This document shows positions 34,947 to 44,057 of a stretch of 64,000 nt of DNA, in pieces. This DNA is from Cloacibacterium normanense. GTDB lineage: Bacteria > Bacteroidota > Bacteroidia > Flavobacteriales > Weeksellaceae. Below the pieces are notes generated by a model. It was not told where the DNA came from, did not search any database, and was given only the letters and a program-made list of their open reading frames with translations. Positions within the stretch are counted from its first letter, which is position 1. The number at the start of each line of letters is the position of its first letter. Where the stretch lies: contig NZ_CP034157.1 in the NCBI RefSeq assembly GCF_003860565.1, positions 1,612,001 through 1,676,000 of the forward strand. The letters run 5' to 3'. The translations under genes and the position numbers were made by a program.

Positions 34947-35795
34947 TCAAGCATCTTTTTCGATAAAATAAGCATCTAAAGAATTATTTAGAAAGTGCAA
35001 AAATTTAGTTCTGTTTATTTTTCTTCCTTTTATTTCTCCTAACGTTTTATAAAAACTAGACAAATCGATATTTAGAAATTTTTCTGAATGTCTAATGATT
35101 TCGTTCAGTTCAATATTGCCATTATTAAAATACTTTGCCTGATGTAGCGCATAAATTAATTCAATTAGATTAACTTTTGGCGATGACCACTCTAGTTTAC
35201 TTGTACAGTCACAATTTTTTTCTTTGTTGGTTCCAATATTTTCGATTTCAAATAAAATATACTTTTCTAATAAGTCATTAGCGATAATCCTTGCTACCAA
35301 ATCATCATTCGCTGTGGTAAAGTTTTCATCAAAATTATGAAGATTGGTTTGGAACTTAGCTTTTAAGTCATACTGATGTCTAACAAAATATTTATGGTCA
35401 AGATATGTCGCTTTTCTTCTATAGTAATTATAAAATTCAAGATTCTGACCATAAAAATATTTCATATCCATTAAAGCGGTTTCGTAATGTTTTTTTATCG
35501 TTTTTTGATTTGCTGTTGGTTTGGTAGATTCTAAGTCTAATATTTTAGAGTAATATATGAATTTGGCAATGAGTTTTGGTTTCATTTCTTTGAAAAAGTA
35601 AATTTCCTGCGCCATATCTTCAAATAGGTGTTCAGTAATCATTGCTTTTACTTGCCTAATTATTTCATCAATTTCCATTAATGCATGTTCACATCGTAGT
35701 ATGGCATCAGGCACTTGCATTTCAATTTTAGAGAGAACTGAATCCAATTCATTAGATAATTTTTCGATTTTTTTTAGTAGTAATTTTGTCTCCAT
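34947..35795 (-). CDS. RteC domain protein
   Basis: The ATG at 35795 (METKLLLKK) is preferred to a TTG five codons earlier, giving 282 residues. The RteC pattern is clear: EIYFFKEMKPKLIAKFIYY, FYNYYRRKATYLDHKYFVR, LEWSSPKVNLIELIYALH, and ending KINRTKFLHFLNNSLDAYF. RteC regulates excision and transfer of Bacteroides conjugative transposons, so this marks the region as ICE-derived. A near-palindrome TTTCGGTAGTACCGAAA lies downstream near 34862-34881. Confidence 0.85.
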   Translation of the reverse strand: METKLLLKKIEKLSNELDSVLSKIEMQVPDAILRCEHALMEIDEIIRQVKAMITEHLFEDMAQEIYFFKEMKPKLIAKFIYYSKILDLESTKPTANQKTIKKHYETALMDMKYFYGQNLEFYNYYRRKATYLDHKYFVRHQYDLKAKFQTNLHNFDENFTTANDDLVARIIANDLLEKYILFEIENIGTNKEKNCDCTSKLEWSSPKVNLIELIYALHQAKYFNNGNIELNEIIRHSEKFLNIDLSSFYKTLGEIKGRKINRTKFLHFLNNSLDAYFIEKDA

Positions 35796-35861
35796 GATTT
35801 TTTTGAGCAAAATACGAAGTAAAATTAAAATGAATTAAAAACCATATGAAGCGTTTTATCG

Positions 35862-37622
35862 CTAAGAATTTTCTAATTCTTGTTTCCTTTGATTTATAAA
35901 GTCTTTAGGACGTATCCCGTTCATTTCATAGAATAAAGCAGAAAAGTTTTGACGAGATGCAATGCCACATTCTTCAGCTAGAGCATCCACCGTATAATTA
36001 AGGTATTTTTTATCTGAAAAAAGTAAATTGGTTATATAGTTAATCCTTAGTTCAATCAAATATCTATTAAAATTCATTTTCTTGTTTTCATTGATCACCC
36101 AAGAGAGATAGTATGCATTTGTTTCAAACTTTGAAGCTAATAAATTGAGATTAATCCCTTTTTTAGTAAATCCTTTACTATTTTCAAATGCTTCCAATTT
36201 TTTTAAAATCTCTAATTCAATTTCTTTACTTAACCCTAGTTTTCTTTGATTTTCTAATTCACTAGTCTTTGGTAATATTGTTTCTTTCTCGGATGTAGAA
36301 GATGTTTCTAGATTATTTAAAGCTTCAAGATATTTCTTTTCTAATGATTTATATTGAGTTTGTATGTGAATTTCTCTTCTGTATCTAATGACATATAATG
36401 CTAAGAAAGCTAAAGAAATAACAATAAAAATCATTACTAATAGATTACGGATATGTATTCTTTCTTCTAATTCTGTTTTACTTTCATAAAGGCTTTTTGC
36501 ATCATATTCTTTATGAATTTTAGGAGCCAGATAAACAAAATCTTTACTTATAACACTATCTGCTTTTAACAGTTGTTTCATGTAATACACCTGTTTATCC
36601 ACATTATTTTCCTTCTTATAAATATTGATTAAAATTTCATAATTATTTCTAAGTTCTGGTAAAATAAACTGGTGTTTATTAAAAATAGAATCAATTTTTT
36701 CAAACTTTTTAATTGCCAACTCCTTTTTATTAAGATAAAGCAAAGACTTTCCTTGAAAGAAATAATTTACCGATACCCAAACAAAGTCATCTGCTTTTTT
36801 TAGACCATTCAGAGATTCACTGAAGTAAGGTAATGCTTCTTTATATTGATGATTATAAAAAAGTGATACTCCCTTTGATTTGAGAAAGTAATTGTACTCT
36901 AAAATAAAATCTTTTTGATTTATCGATTGTTTTAAACCTAATGCAATCAAACTATCTGATTTTTTATGAAGTTTCAAACTTCTATAGATTACATTGGCTT
37001 GGTGAATACTATTTAAATATCCTTTCTTATAATTGAATACTTCATTTGGGTGCAAATCAGACTTCAATTGAGCTTCAAAGAAATGAATACAATCCTTAAA
37101 GTGAATCAGTGCTTCATCATAATAGCCTAAGTAGCTTTTTACCACGCCCAAATGATAAATCACTTTATAATGAAGATATTTATTCTCCGAATTTTTCACA
37201 TAGGTAAAAGCTTTTAGGTACTCATTAAGAGCAGGTGTATATTTTCTAAAGTTAGAATAATAGATGATCCCTTTCCCTAAATAAGCAGAAGTAATGAGAT
37301 TATTGTCTTTGGATTTAATCGCTGCCACAATAGTACTATCGGCATATTTCAATTTTAAAAATTTATTCTTTTCAAAGTACACTGCATCTTGATAGCCATG
37401 TACTAATTCTGATAAATTATTTTCTTTTTTGGCTTTGCTTATTAGTTTTTGGACAAAAGGAAGTGCTTTATTATCATTTTTCTCATACTTATCATAGACT
37501 AATCTTAGCGATTCAAAAGAAGAATTCTCAGAGTTTTGTCCATAAAAAGAAAGGTTACTTATCCAAATAAGTAAAAATAGAAATATCACATTTGGTTTAT
37601 TAATCGACTTAACGCTCTTCAT
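35862..37622 (-). CDS. TPR sensor with AraC-type DNA-binding domain
   Basis: The ATG at 37622 (MKSVKSINKPN) is preferred to an upstream TTG, giving 586 residues. Signal anchor, about 350 residues of TPR-like helices, one membrane helix (LLVMIFIVISLAFLALYVI near 400), and a C-terminal AraC HTH pair (LLASKFETNAYYLSWVI and YTVDALAEECGIASRQNFSA). It is divergent from the 37880 lipoprotein gene; it probably controls the uptake locus 37.9-47 kb, with the twin palindromes at 37741 as possible site. Confidence 0.85.
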   Translation of the reverse strand: MKSVKSINKPNVIFLFLLIWISNLSFYGQNSENSSFESLRLVYDKYEKNDNKALPFVQKLISKAKKENNLSELVHGYQDAVYFEKNKFLKLKYADSTIVAAIKSKDNNLITSAYLGKGIIYYSNFRKYTPALNEYLKAFTYVKNSENKYLHYKVIYHLGVVKSYLGYYDEALIHFKDCIHFFEAQLKSDLHPNEVFNYKKGYLNSIHQANVIYRSLKLHKKSDSLIALGLKQSINQKDFILEYNYFLKSKGVSLFYNHQYKEALPYFSESLNGLKKADDFVWVSVNYFFQGKSLLYLNKKELAIKKFEKIDSIFNKHQFILPELRNNYEILINIYKKENNVDKQVYYMKQLLKADSVISKDFVYLAPKIHKEYDAKSLYESKTELEERIHIRNLLVMIFIVISLAFLALYVIRYRREIHIQTQYKSLEKKYLEALNNLETSSTSEKETILPKTSELENQRKLGLSKEIELEILKKLEAFENSKGFTKKGINLNLLASKFETNAYYLSWVINENKKMNFNRYLIELRINYITNLLFSDKKYLNYTVDALAEECGIASRQNFSALFYEMNGIRPKDFINQRKQELENS

Positions 37623-37740
37623 TCGACTAAAATTACACAAAAAGTCTCAAAATTCATCAAATTAACACGTTGTCCATAAAATTTCTTCTAAAACAATGCT
37701 AAAACTGCATTAATAAAGCCATTTTAATCAACATTAACAT

Positions 37741-37786
37741 GTCCTAATTCATGAATTAGGACGTCTCAATTCATGAATTGAGACGT
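37741..37786. promoter_or_regulatory. Two adjacent perfect palindromes
   Basis: A 22-bp (37741-37762) and a 26-bp (37761-37786) perfect palindrome overlap by 2 bases and share the core AATTCATGAATT. They lie in the divergent region between the AraC-type regulator and the 37880 gene. No T-run follows, so an operator is more likely than a terminator. Confidence 0.6.
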
Positions 37787-37879
37787 AGATGACTTTTTTG
37801 AAGGCTCAAACTTCTTCTATTTTTGGAGTGAATTCATCAAGAAAAACCTGGCCGGGATAACCTTAAAATTAAAAAAATC

Positions 37880-38116
37880 ATGAAAAAGCATTTTAACCTT
37901 ATCCCCACATTTCTGTTAAGTATTGTCTTAATAGGTTGTAGAAATACCGAAGAAACAGAAAAAGAGAATTACAAACCCACTATGAAGTCTAATAATAGGA
38001 ATGAGATATCAAATACTATCGAAAATGACAGTATCAATACCCAGTCTTTAGAACCTTCGGAAGAAAAGAAAGATCCTCCAGTAAAAGACCGTCAAGACTG
38101 GAGAAAAAGTAATTAG
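37880..38116 (+). CDS. Small lipoprotein
   Basis: The protein has 78 residues. Signal peptide with lipobox LIGCRN (Cys about 20), then a very hydrophilic Glu/Asn/Lys tail with no fold visible. First gene of the plus-strand unit 37880-40160. Confidence 0.65.
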   Translation: MKKHFNLIPTFLLSIVLIGCRNTEETEKENYKPTMKSNNRNEISNTIENDSINTQSLEPSEEKKDPPVKDRQDWRKSN

Positions 38117-38143
38117 GAGAAAAACAAATAAGAAAAAAACAAA

Positions 38144-38320
38144 ATGAAGATTAGCCCAGCTCCACCCTTGTTCATTTGCAAAACAGGCTCTCCATGTCCT
38201 GAGAGTGGACTTTGGGAGAGCATGGGCTTTTTCAAAACAACCATTGTCATTTCTAAGAAGAGTAAAATGCCAGACTATTGCGGTAAAAAAGTTGTTTGGA
38301 AACTTATTGAGAAAGTCTAA
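38144..38320 (+). CDS. Small Cys-containing protein with CP-x-SG-x-W motif
   Basis: The protein has 58 residues, ATG at 38144 to TAA at 38320. The sequence has ICKTGSPCPESGLWES, then FFKTTIVISKKSKMPDYCG and a C-terminal VWKLIEK. The pattern TG-x-x-CP-x-SG-x-W...MP...W is one I associate with a widespread minimal domain, but I cannot name it; two or more Cys could bind a metal. No signal peptide. It sits between the lipoprotein and MauE-like genes in the same orientation, with gaps of 27 and 34 bases. Confidence 0.6.
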   Translation: MKISPAPPLFICKTGSPCPESGLWESMGFFKTTIVISKKSKMPDYCGKKVVWKLIEKV

Positions 38321-38354
38321 AAATCAAATTACAGTAACCCTAATTAAATGACCC

Positions 38355-39869
38355 ATGAAAAAAGAATATCAATATTTTGTACTCTTTAGCATCTACTTCC
38401 ATGTGTTGCTTTTTACTTATGCAGCTGTAAGTAAGTTATTAGATTTTGAAAACTTTCAGATTCAATTGGCTCAATCCCCGTTATTAAGTGCTTTTGCTGG
38501 TTTTATTTCTTATTCCGTTATTTTCATTGAATTCATAATAGCAATGTTATTATGTATTCCTAGAATTAGGTTACTGGGATTATACAGCTCATTATTCTTA
38601 ATGATGGGATTTTCTATTTACATTTATCTCATTCTTAATTTTAGTGATTTCGTGCCTTGTTCATGTGGTGGAATTTTAGAAAAATTAGGATGGCATGAAC
38701 ATCTTATTTTTAACCTTATCTGTGTTCTTATCTTACTGTTATCCATTTTTATCATTGAAAAATCTAAAGAGATCAGACTGAAACGAACTCTATTATTTAC
38801 ATTGCTCACCATAGTTTTATCAAGTATAACTATTTATTCTTTATTCTTACAATCAGAGTTTATCATTAAAAAGGAGAATAATTTCACCAGAAGAATGATT
38901 ATAAACCCAATTGATGAAAAACAATCAATAACACTGAAAAATAACAGTTATTATTTTGCTGGACATCATCAATCTGAGATATATCTTGGAAATCGAGAAT
39001 ATCCCTTACAATTATTAAAAATTACGCCTGATTTTTTAGCTTCAGAAAACTTAATTATACGATTGGACGATTATAAAACCCAATATAAAAGCTTAAGATT
39101 ACAGATAAAATATCCAAATTTTTATGTCTATGATGGTAGAGTTCCGATTATATTAAGAGGAGATCTTAAAAAATTATTTGCGAAAACTATTAGTTTAGAC
39201 AAAGCATACTTTTCACAAATAACTATTGTAGAATATCCAAACTTTGCCATAAGAACGTTGAATTCTAAAAATAAAGAATTGGTATTGGGTAATCTCAATA
39301 TCAATGATTCAAAAGAACCTCATTTATATCCACATATTTTACAAAAACAAGTTGATGGATTCTTTGACTGTGATGGAATTTTACTTTTTGACGAAAGTAC
39401 AAAAAGGCTCATTTATCTCTATTATTACAGAAATCAATTTATTGTCATGGATAAATCCATGGATGTTTTACATCAATTTAATACGATTGATACCTATAGA
39501 ACAGCACAAATTAAAACTCAAAAACTATCTACAGGATTTCATAAAATGAGTGCTCCTCCCACAAAAGTAAACCGAAATGCTTTTGCTTTTAAAAATCTAT
39601 TATTTGTTCATTCTAACCTCATTGGAAAACACGAATCAAGACAAGAATGGAAAAATTCATCTGTAATTGACGTCTATAAAACTAATGAAAAGAGATATAT
39701 AGGAAGTTTTTATATCCCAAAGAAAGAAAATTTTTCAGTATCAGATTTTATGGTTACTGAGCACTATTTGTATGTTATTATGAATCATCAACTTATAAAA
39801 TATCAACTTACAAGATCAATAACAAAGTACTTTGTATCAGGGGAAGCCGAAAACCTGTCTTTAGAGTAG
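38355..39869 (+). CDS. MauE/DoxX-type membrane protein with large extracytoplasmic domain
   Basis: The protein has 504 residues. The first ~140 residues form four membrane helices of the MauE/DoxX type, with the characteristic CSCGG pair (PCSCGGILEKLG). A fifth helix at about 150-170 leads into a ~330-residue beta-rich domain outside the cytoplasm. MauE-like proteins assist disulfide chemistry of exported proteins. The neighbour at 39894 is a Cys-containing exported protein and a plausible client. Confidence 0.75.
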   Translation: MKKEYQYFVLFSIYFHVLLFTYAAVSKLLDFENFQIQLAQSPLLSAFAGFISYSVIFIEFIIAMLLCIPRIRLLGLYSSLFLMMGFSIYIYLILNFSDFVPCSCGGILEKLGWHEHLIFNLICVLILLLSIFIIEKSKEIRLKRTLLFTLLTIVLSSITIYSLFLQSEFIIKKENNFTRRMIINPIDEKQSITLKNNSYYFAGHHQSEIYLGNREYPLQLLKITPDFLASENLIIRLDDYKTQYKSLRLQIKYPNFYVYDGRVPIILRGDLKKLFAKTISLDKAYFSQITIVEYPNFAIRTLNSKNKELVLGNLNINDSKEPHLYPHILQKQVDGFFDCDGILLFDESTKRLIYLYYYRNQFIVMDKSMDVLHQFNTIDTYRTAQIKTQKLSTGFHKMSAPPTKVNRNAFAFKNLLFVHSNLIGKHESRQEWKNSSVIDVYKTNEKRYIGSFYIPKKENFSVSDFMVTEHYLYVIMNHQLIKYQLTRSITKYFVSGEAENLSLE

Positions 39870-39893
39870 GTATAAATTTAAATTTTTTTAGCC

Positions 39894-40160
39894 ATGAAAA
39901 GATTTATCATTCCCGCTGCTGTAATCCTATTAGGAACAGGAGCTGCTTTTGCTACTAAAGTAAGCAATAATAACGCAAAAGCTATTTTTGACGGTTATCT
40001 TCGTATAGACGAAGGAAATGGACAATTCAGATGTGAAAACACAGGCAAACAATGTACTGATGAAGATGGGCCAACTTGTGTATGGGCAGTAGATGGAGTT
40101 ACTCCATTGCGTAAAGTGGGTGGTACCATGTGTGGTGCTACTTTAAATGAAATTCAATAA
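39894..40160 (+). CDS. DUF6520 family exported small protein
   Basis: The protein has 88 residues. An N-terminal signal (FIIPAAVILLGTGAAFAT) is followed by a ~65-residue mature part with four Cys (CENTGKQC, TCVW, MCGA) able to form two disulfides. DUF6520 proteins are typical of Flavobacteriia and lie beside MauE-like genes; their function is unknown. Confidence 0.8.
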   Translation: MKRFIIPAAVILLGTGAAFATKVSNNNAKAIFDGYLRIDEGNGQFRCENTGKQCTDEDGPTCVWAVDGVTPLRKVGGTMCGATLNEIQ

Positions 40161-40172
40161 ATCAACAAAAGT

Positions 40173-40199
40173 AAGGACGCTAAAAAGCGTCCTTATTCA
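40173..40199. terminator. Intrinsic terminator between convergent genes
   Basis: The 8-bp stem AAGGACGC/GCGTCCTT has an AAAAA-rich loop and a T-containing tail. It overlaps the last codons of the S9 peptidase gene. Confidence 0.7.
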
Positions 40200-42687
40200 T
40201 TTCTTGGTTTATCCAATCTATATCTTTTTTATCTTTTAGAAAATAATCCCACCATTCCATTGATCTTTTATTTAAGTCAAAACTTTCTACTGTTCCTATG
40301 CCTACATCATGCTCTTTTTCTTTGTATAGTAATGCAATTACCTTTTTCTTGTTTCTTTTTAAACCGATGTAAAACTCTATGGTATGTCCCCAATGTACCG
40401 TTTCATCTTTCTGACCCGTCCAAAGTAAAATAGGTGCGTTTACTTTTTCTACATGCATGATTGGATTATTATTAAGATATAACATTTTATCCTCCGCAAA
40501 CGGTTTAAACATTTCGTATTGTTGGTTTTCAAACTGCCAATAAAAAGGTATGTTAAATTTATAGGAATACGAAAAGTAAGCTCTAACAATATCACTATGT
40601 CCTGCTCCACTTATATACGCTGCAAAACGATTAGAATGAGTTGCTATGAAGTTGGTTTCATATCCTCCATGCGAATGCCCCGTCAACCCTATTCTTTTCT
40701 TATCAATTCCTTTAAATTTTTCTAAAAAGTCTAGCGCACTATGCACGCCATCTAATGCTGACCAACCCGTTCCTCTGTTATCATGTATAATGTCTGGAAG
40801 TAATACAAAATATCCCTTTTGTTGCAGCAAACGAATATTAAAACCTAATGGGTCATCTATTTTTGGCATTTGGTAACGGTTTGAAGTGTGGCTCTGTATT
40901 TGATAAATATGAACAATCATAGGATATTTTTTTGTTGAGTCATAATTAATAGGGTAATACAAAACCGCTTTAAGTTCTTTACCTAAAGTATTTTTATACG
41001 TTAAGACTTCTTGTTTCAATAGCGATGTTGATTTGTCATTCAATTTCACCTTATACCCTATTTTATTCTTTTTCGTGATGGTATTATACGTTTCAACTTG
41101 AGGTGGAATGTTATAATTTTCTTTAATGAACAAAAAATTTTCTAACTTTTTATCGAACTTCAATTCTTTTATTCTTTCTTTGGTAAAAGGGATAACATTA
41201 ATGTCTTCATCCTTATCCTTATAAAGTCTATATGAAGTTGTATTATTTTTTTCATCCCATAGTTTTAGTAAGAGAGGTGTTTTAAGATTAATTTTTCTGA
41301 TTTTAATATCAAAATGATTATTTAAATCTACCACTTCAGGGTTTACAACCGTAGTCTTGTATTCTTTCTCCTTCATTACATTTCTTAAATTTTCATTTTT
41401 TATTTCATAGTTCATAAGCCCTAATGAACTCTCCAATAATATAGAAGTACCATCTGCACTAAATACTGGATTTTGTAAATCTTGTTTTTTTATTTCTTTA
41501 AGAATATTATTTTGGCAGTCATATAATAACCAATTTCTTTTGTCAAAATCAAACGCAATGATATATTTGCCTAAGCCATCTGTGACGATTTTCGAGACTC
41601 TTCGAAATATCAATTTATATGACCTATCTGAAACATTGTACAAATATATATTCAGTAAAGGTCTGTGTAATATATAGTCATTTTCTTCCAATGCATTAAA
41701 AACCATCACCTCATTTGAATTATTAAAGGGTATTACCTCAGAAAACTTCTGATTGTCTATTTGAACTTCTGCACCCGTATTTGCATTCCAGACTGAGTAA
41801 TCATGAATCTGCTTGCCATATTGTCTGGATTCCATGTCTCTATCGTTTCCGTACCAAATATCTAACCATGGACTATTCTCTAGAGGTATTGTTCCTTGAA
41901 AATCAATTACGACGGTTGACAGATTATCTAAAGCCTTTACTTTCACAGAAGAGAATTTCTTAAAATCGTTTTCTTTGGAATAGACTATTTTACCTGATGG
42001 AATATTGAGTATCTGCAAAATGATTTTGTTAGCCATTTTATCCAAAATGGTGATTGCCAGAAATTTATTTGTCTTCACTAAAACTTCAATATTTTTAATT
42101 TCATATTTTGAAGAAAAAACCGTTTTCGATTGGGTTGATGTTAACTGTTCTATATTCCATGTTTCCTCTACTTTGTGGATTATATACCCTATCCCATCTT
42201 TTTGTTTAACCCATCCTTTTACCCCATCAAAAGACTTTACCACACTTCCCTTTTTATCATAAATTACTGCCTTTTCTTCTCTGCTTATTGTGCAAAATCT
42301 ATCTCCGGAACCTAGCGTAAAAGCCTTAGAAACCTTTTCAATTTCCCATTTATGGTTATTGATTAAATCCCACCAAACTGCTTTATTATTGCCCGTGGAC
42401 AGTAAATGGTTGTTTGGTGTAAATTCTATAAATGGTTGCTTGATTAGAAAACCTAAAGTTGAATTTTTGGCCTGCACGTCTACCACCATAATGGTATCAT
42501 TATTTTGAGCATGCCATTTTTTAAAGGTTGCCCATTTTCCATTTTCTGAAAGCTCTATATTCCCTACTGTATAGAATTTCTGTAACCATTTTGACAATGA
42601 GTCCGAGGGTTTAGGAGTAGCAGACCATAACGAGGTAATGAATAGAGCAAAAATGATGGATAAAGCCTTTCTATTAATAGCCCTCAT
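40180..42687 (-). CDS. Secreted S9 (prolyl-oligopeptidase type) peptidase
   Basis: The protein has 835 residues: signal peptide, a long beta-propeller region (about 30-560), and a C-terminal alpha/beta-hydrolase. Catalytic triad: S672 in TGHSHGGYE (usual GGSYGGY is altered), D761 in GQKDETVHW, H793 in KEKEHDVG. It should cleave short peptides in the periplasm. It overlaps the SusD stop by 14 bases, so it is coupled to SusC/SusD, consistent with import and trimming of peptides. Confidence 0.88.
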   Translation of the reverse strand: MRAINRKALSIIFALFITSLWSATPKPSDSLSKWLQKFYTVGNIELSENGKWATFKKWHAQNNDTIMVVDVQAKNSTLGFLIKQPFIEFTPNNHLLSTGNNKAVWWDLINNHKWEIEKVSKAFTLGSGDRFCTISREEKAVIYDKKGSVVKSFDGVKGWVKQKDGIGYIIHKVEETWNIEQLTSTQSKTVFSSKYEIKNIEVLVKTNKFLAITILDKMANKIILQILNIPSGKIVYSKENDFKKFSSVKVKALDNLSTVVIDFQGTIPLENSPWLDIWYGNDRDMESRQYGKQIHDYSVWNANTGAEVQIDNQKFSEVIPFNNSNEVMVFNALEENDYILHRPLLNIYLYNVSDRSYKLIFRRVSKIVTDGLGKYIIAFDFDKRNWLLYDCQNNILKEIKKQDLQNPVFSADGTSILLESSLGLMNYEIKNENLRNVMKEKEYKTTVVNPEVVDLNNHFDIKIRKINLKTPLLLKLWDEKNNTTSYRLYKDKDEDINVIPFTKERIKELKFDKKLENFLFIKENYNIPPQVETYNTITKKNKIGYKVKLNDKSTSLLKQEVLTYKNTLGKELKAVLYYPINYDSTKKYPMIVHIYQIQSHTSNRYQMPKIDDPLGFNIRLLQQKGYFVLLPDIIHDNRGTGWSALDGVHSALDFLEKFKGIDKKRIGLTGHSHGGYETNFIATHSNRFAAYISGAGHSDIVRAYFSYSYKFNIPFYWQFENQQYEMFKPFAEDKMLYLNNNPIMHVEKVNAPILLWTGQKDETVHWGHTIEFYIGLKRNKKKVIALLYKEKEHDVGIGTVESFDLNKRSMEWWDYFLKDKKDIDWINQEMNKDAF

Positions 42688-44047
42688 TTTGTGGATTTAA
42701 ATTCGGGTTTAACAAAAGTTCTTTTTGAGGGATTGGCCATAACGCATGATAGGTTTTCCAATTAGGCTTCACCGTTTGAAGAGTATTCAATATACCATAG
42801 CGTTTCATATCCAGGAAACGATGCCCCATTTCTGTAAAAAACTCTTTTCGCGATTCCAATAAAATCTCATTCAGTACATCATTTTTTGAAATGGGTAATT
42901 GAATCGCTGATAAACCTGCTCTAAGTCTTGAGGCATTAAGATAAGGCAACGCCAATGCTGTTTTGTCTTGTTGAGCATAGGTTTCAGCTAAAAGCAAATA
43001 CGCTTCTTCTATCCTAAAGACAATGGAATATTCTGTGGTATTAGATGTTCTATTTTTATACTTGTCTGCTCTATACCACACATTCTGTCCTACCTGTACT
43101 TTTGCCATCCAGTTTTGTTTGCGCAAATCTGAAGTGATAAAGACATTGATTAAACTAGTAGACAATGCGTATGATGTGGGAGCAGTATTATTGAAATAAT
43201 AGGCAGAAGCTTCTTTCGTTGCATTCCCGCTATTCTTAGGTTTAAGTTGCCAAATGATGTGTTTGCCATTCTTATTAAATACTTTGGAAAGGTCATTTTC
43301 ATAAATGTACAATGGACTTGTAACAATGTCTTTCAAAACAGGTTCTGCTTTTATCCACTGATGCTGGGTCATGTAAATTTTAGCCAACAGCAATTGACCT
43401 GCTTTTCGGTTTAAGAAAATTCTTTCTGTGTTTCTGTAATCATCTGACAACAAACTTATGGCTTCTATGACATCGTTTTCTAAGAGTGTAAGCACTTGAT
43501 TGCCTGAAGTCTTTCCTATTGACTGATTTATTTTATAATCTGTACTGCTTGGGAATGGGATGTCTCCAAATATTTGCTGCAAATAGAAACATACCAATGA
43601 CCTTACTAAAAGCGCTTCACCTTTAATTCTATTTTTATCTTTCTGTGGCAATGTTTGAGTATCTCTAATGCCTTCCAGAATTGTATTGGCAGTTAATATA
43701 CACTGATACGATTTAGCCCAATAAGTGTTTATCTGAGGGTTGGTTTCTTCCTGTGTATTTTGGTATATGTCTGGAAGCCCTGTAGAAGAGGATGCAACAA
43801 AATAATCTAAATCATCAGTATATGCTCCCATTAACTTCCCTGTTTGGTCTCCAGCAACAGGTGAATTGTCCCATAACATTCCGTAGAGGGCTGCCAGCGC
43901 TGCATCAGCAGTTTGTACATCCTCGAACACTTTTTGTGAAGAAATCTGATTAGAAGGTTCTTCTACTTCTATCATTTTTTCACAATTCTGAATCATGCTG
44001 AATCCTATGAAACACAGGAATAATTTATAAAATGGACTTGTTTTCAT
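42674..44047 (-). CDS. SusD/RagB-like outer-membrane lipoprotein
   Basis: The protein has 457 residues. Lipobox (SMIQNCEK, Cys about 23), N-terminal SusD-like TPR region (FEDVQTADAALAALYGMLWD), and C-terminal RagB domain (LNEILLESRKEFFTEMGHRF, LWPIPQKELLLNPNLNPQN). It binds substrate over the SusC barrel at the cell surface. It lies between susC and the peptidase. Confidence 0.92.
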   Translation of the reverse strand: MKTSPFYKLFLCFIGFSMIQNCEKMIEVEEPSNQISSQKVFEDVQTADAALAALYGMLWDNSPVAGDQTGKLMGAYTDDLDYFVASSSTGLPDIYQNTQEETNPQINTYWAKSYQCILTANTILEGIRDTQTLPQKDKNRIKGEALLVRSLVCFYLQQIFGDIPFPSSTDYKINQSIGKTSGNQVLTLLENDVIEAISLLSDDYRNTERIFLNRKAGQLLLAKIYMTQHQWIKAEPVLKDIVTSPLYIYENDLSKVFNKNGKHIIWQLKPKNSGNATKEASAYYFNNTAPTSYALSTSLINVFITSDLRKQNWMAKVQVGQNVWYRADKYKNRTSNTTEYSIVFRIEEAYLLLAETYAQQDKTALALPYLNASRLRAGLSAIQLPISKNDVLNEILLESRKEFFTEMGHRFLDMKRYGILNTLQTVKPNWKTYHALWPIPQKELLLNPNLNPQNEGY

Positions 44048-44057
44048 TGTTAAGGTT

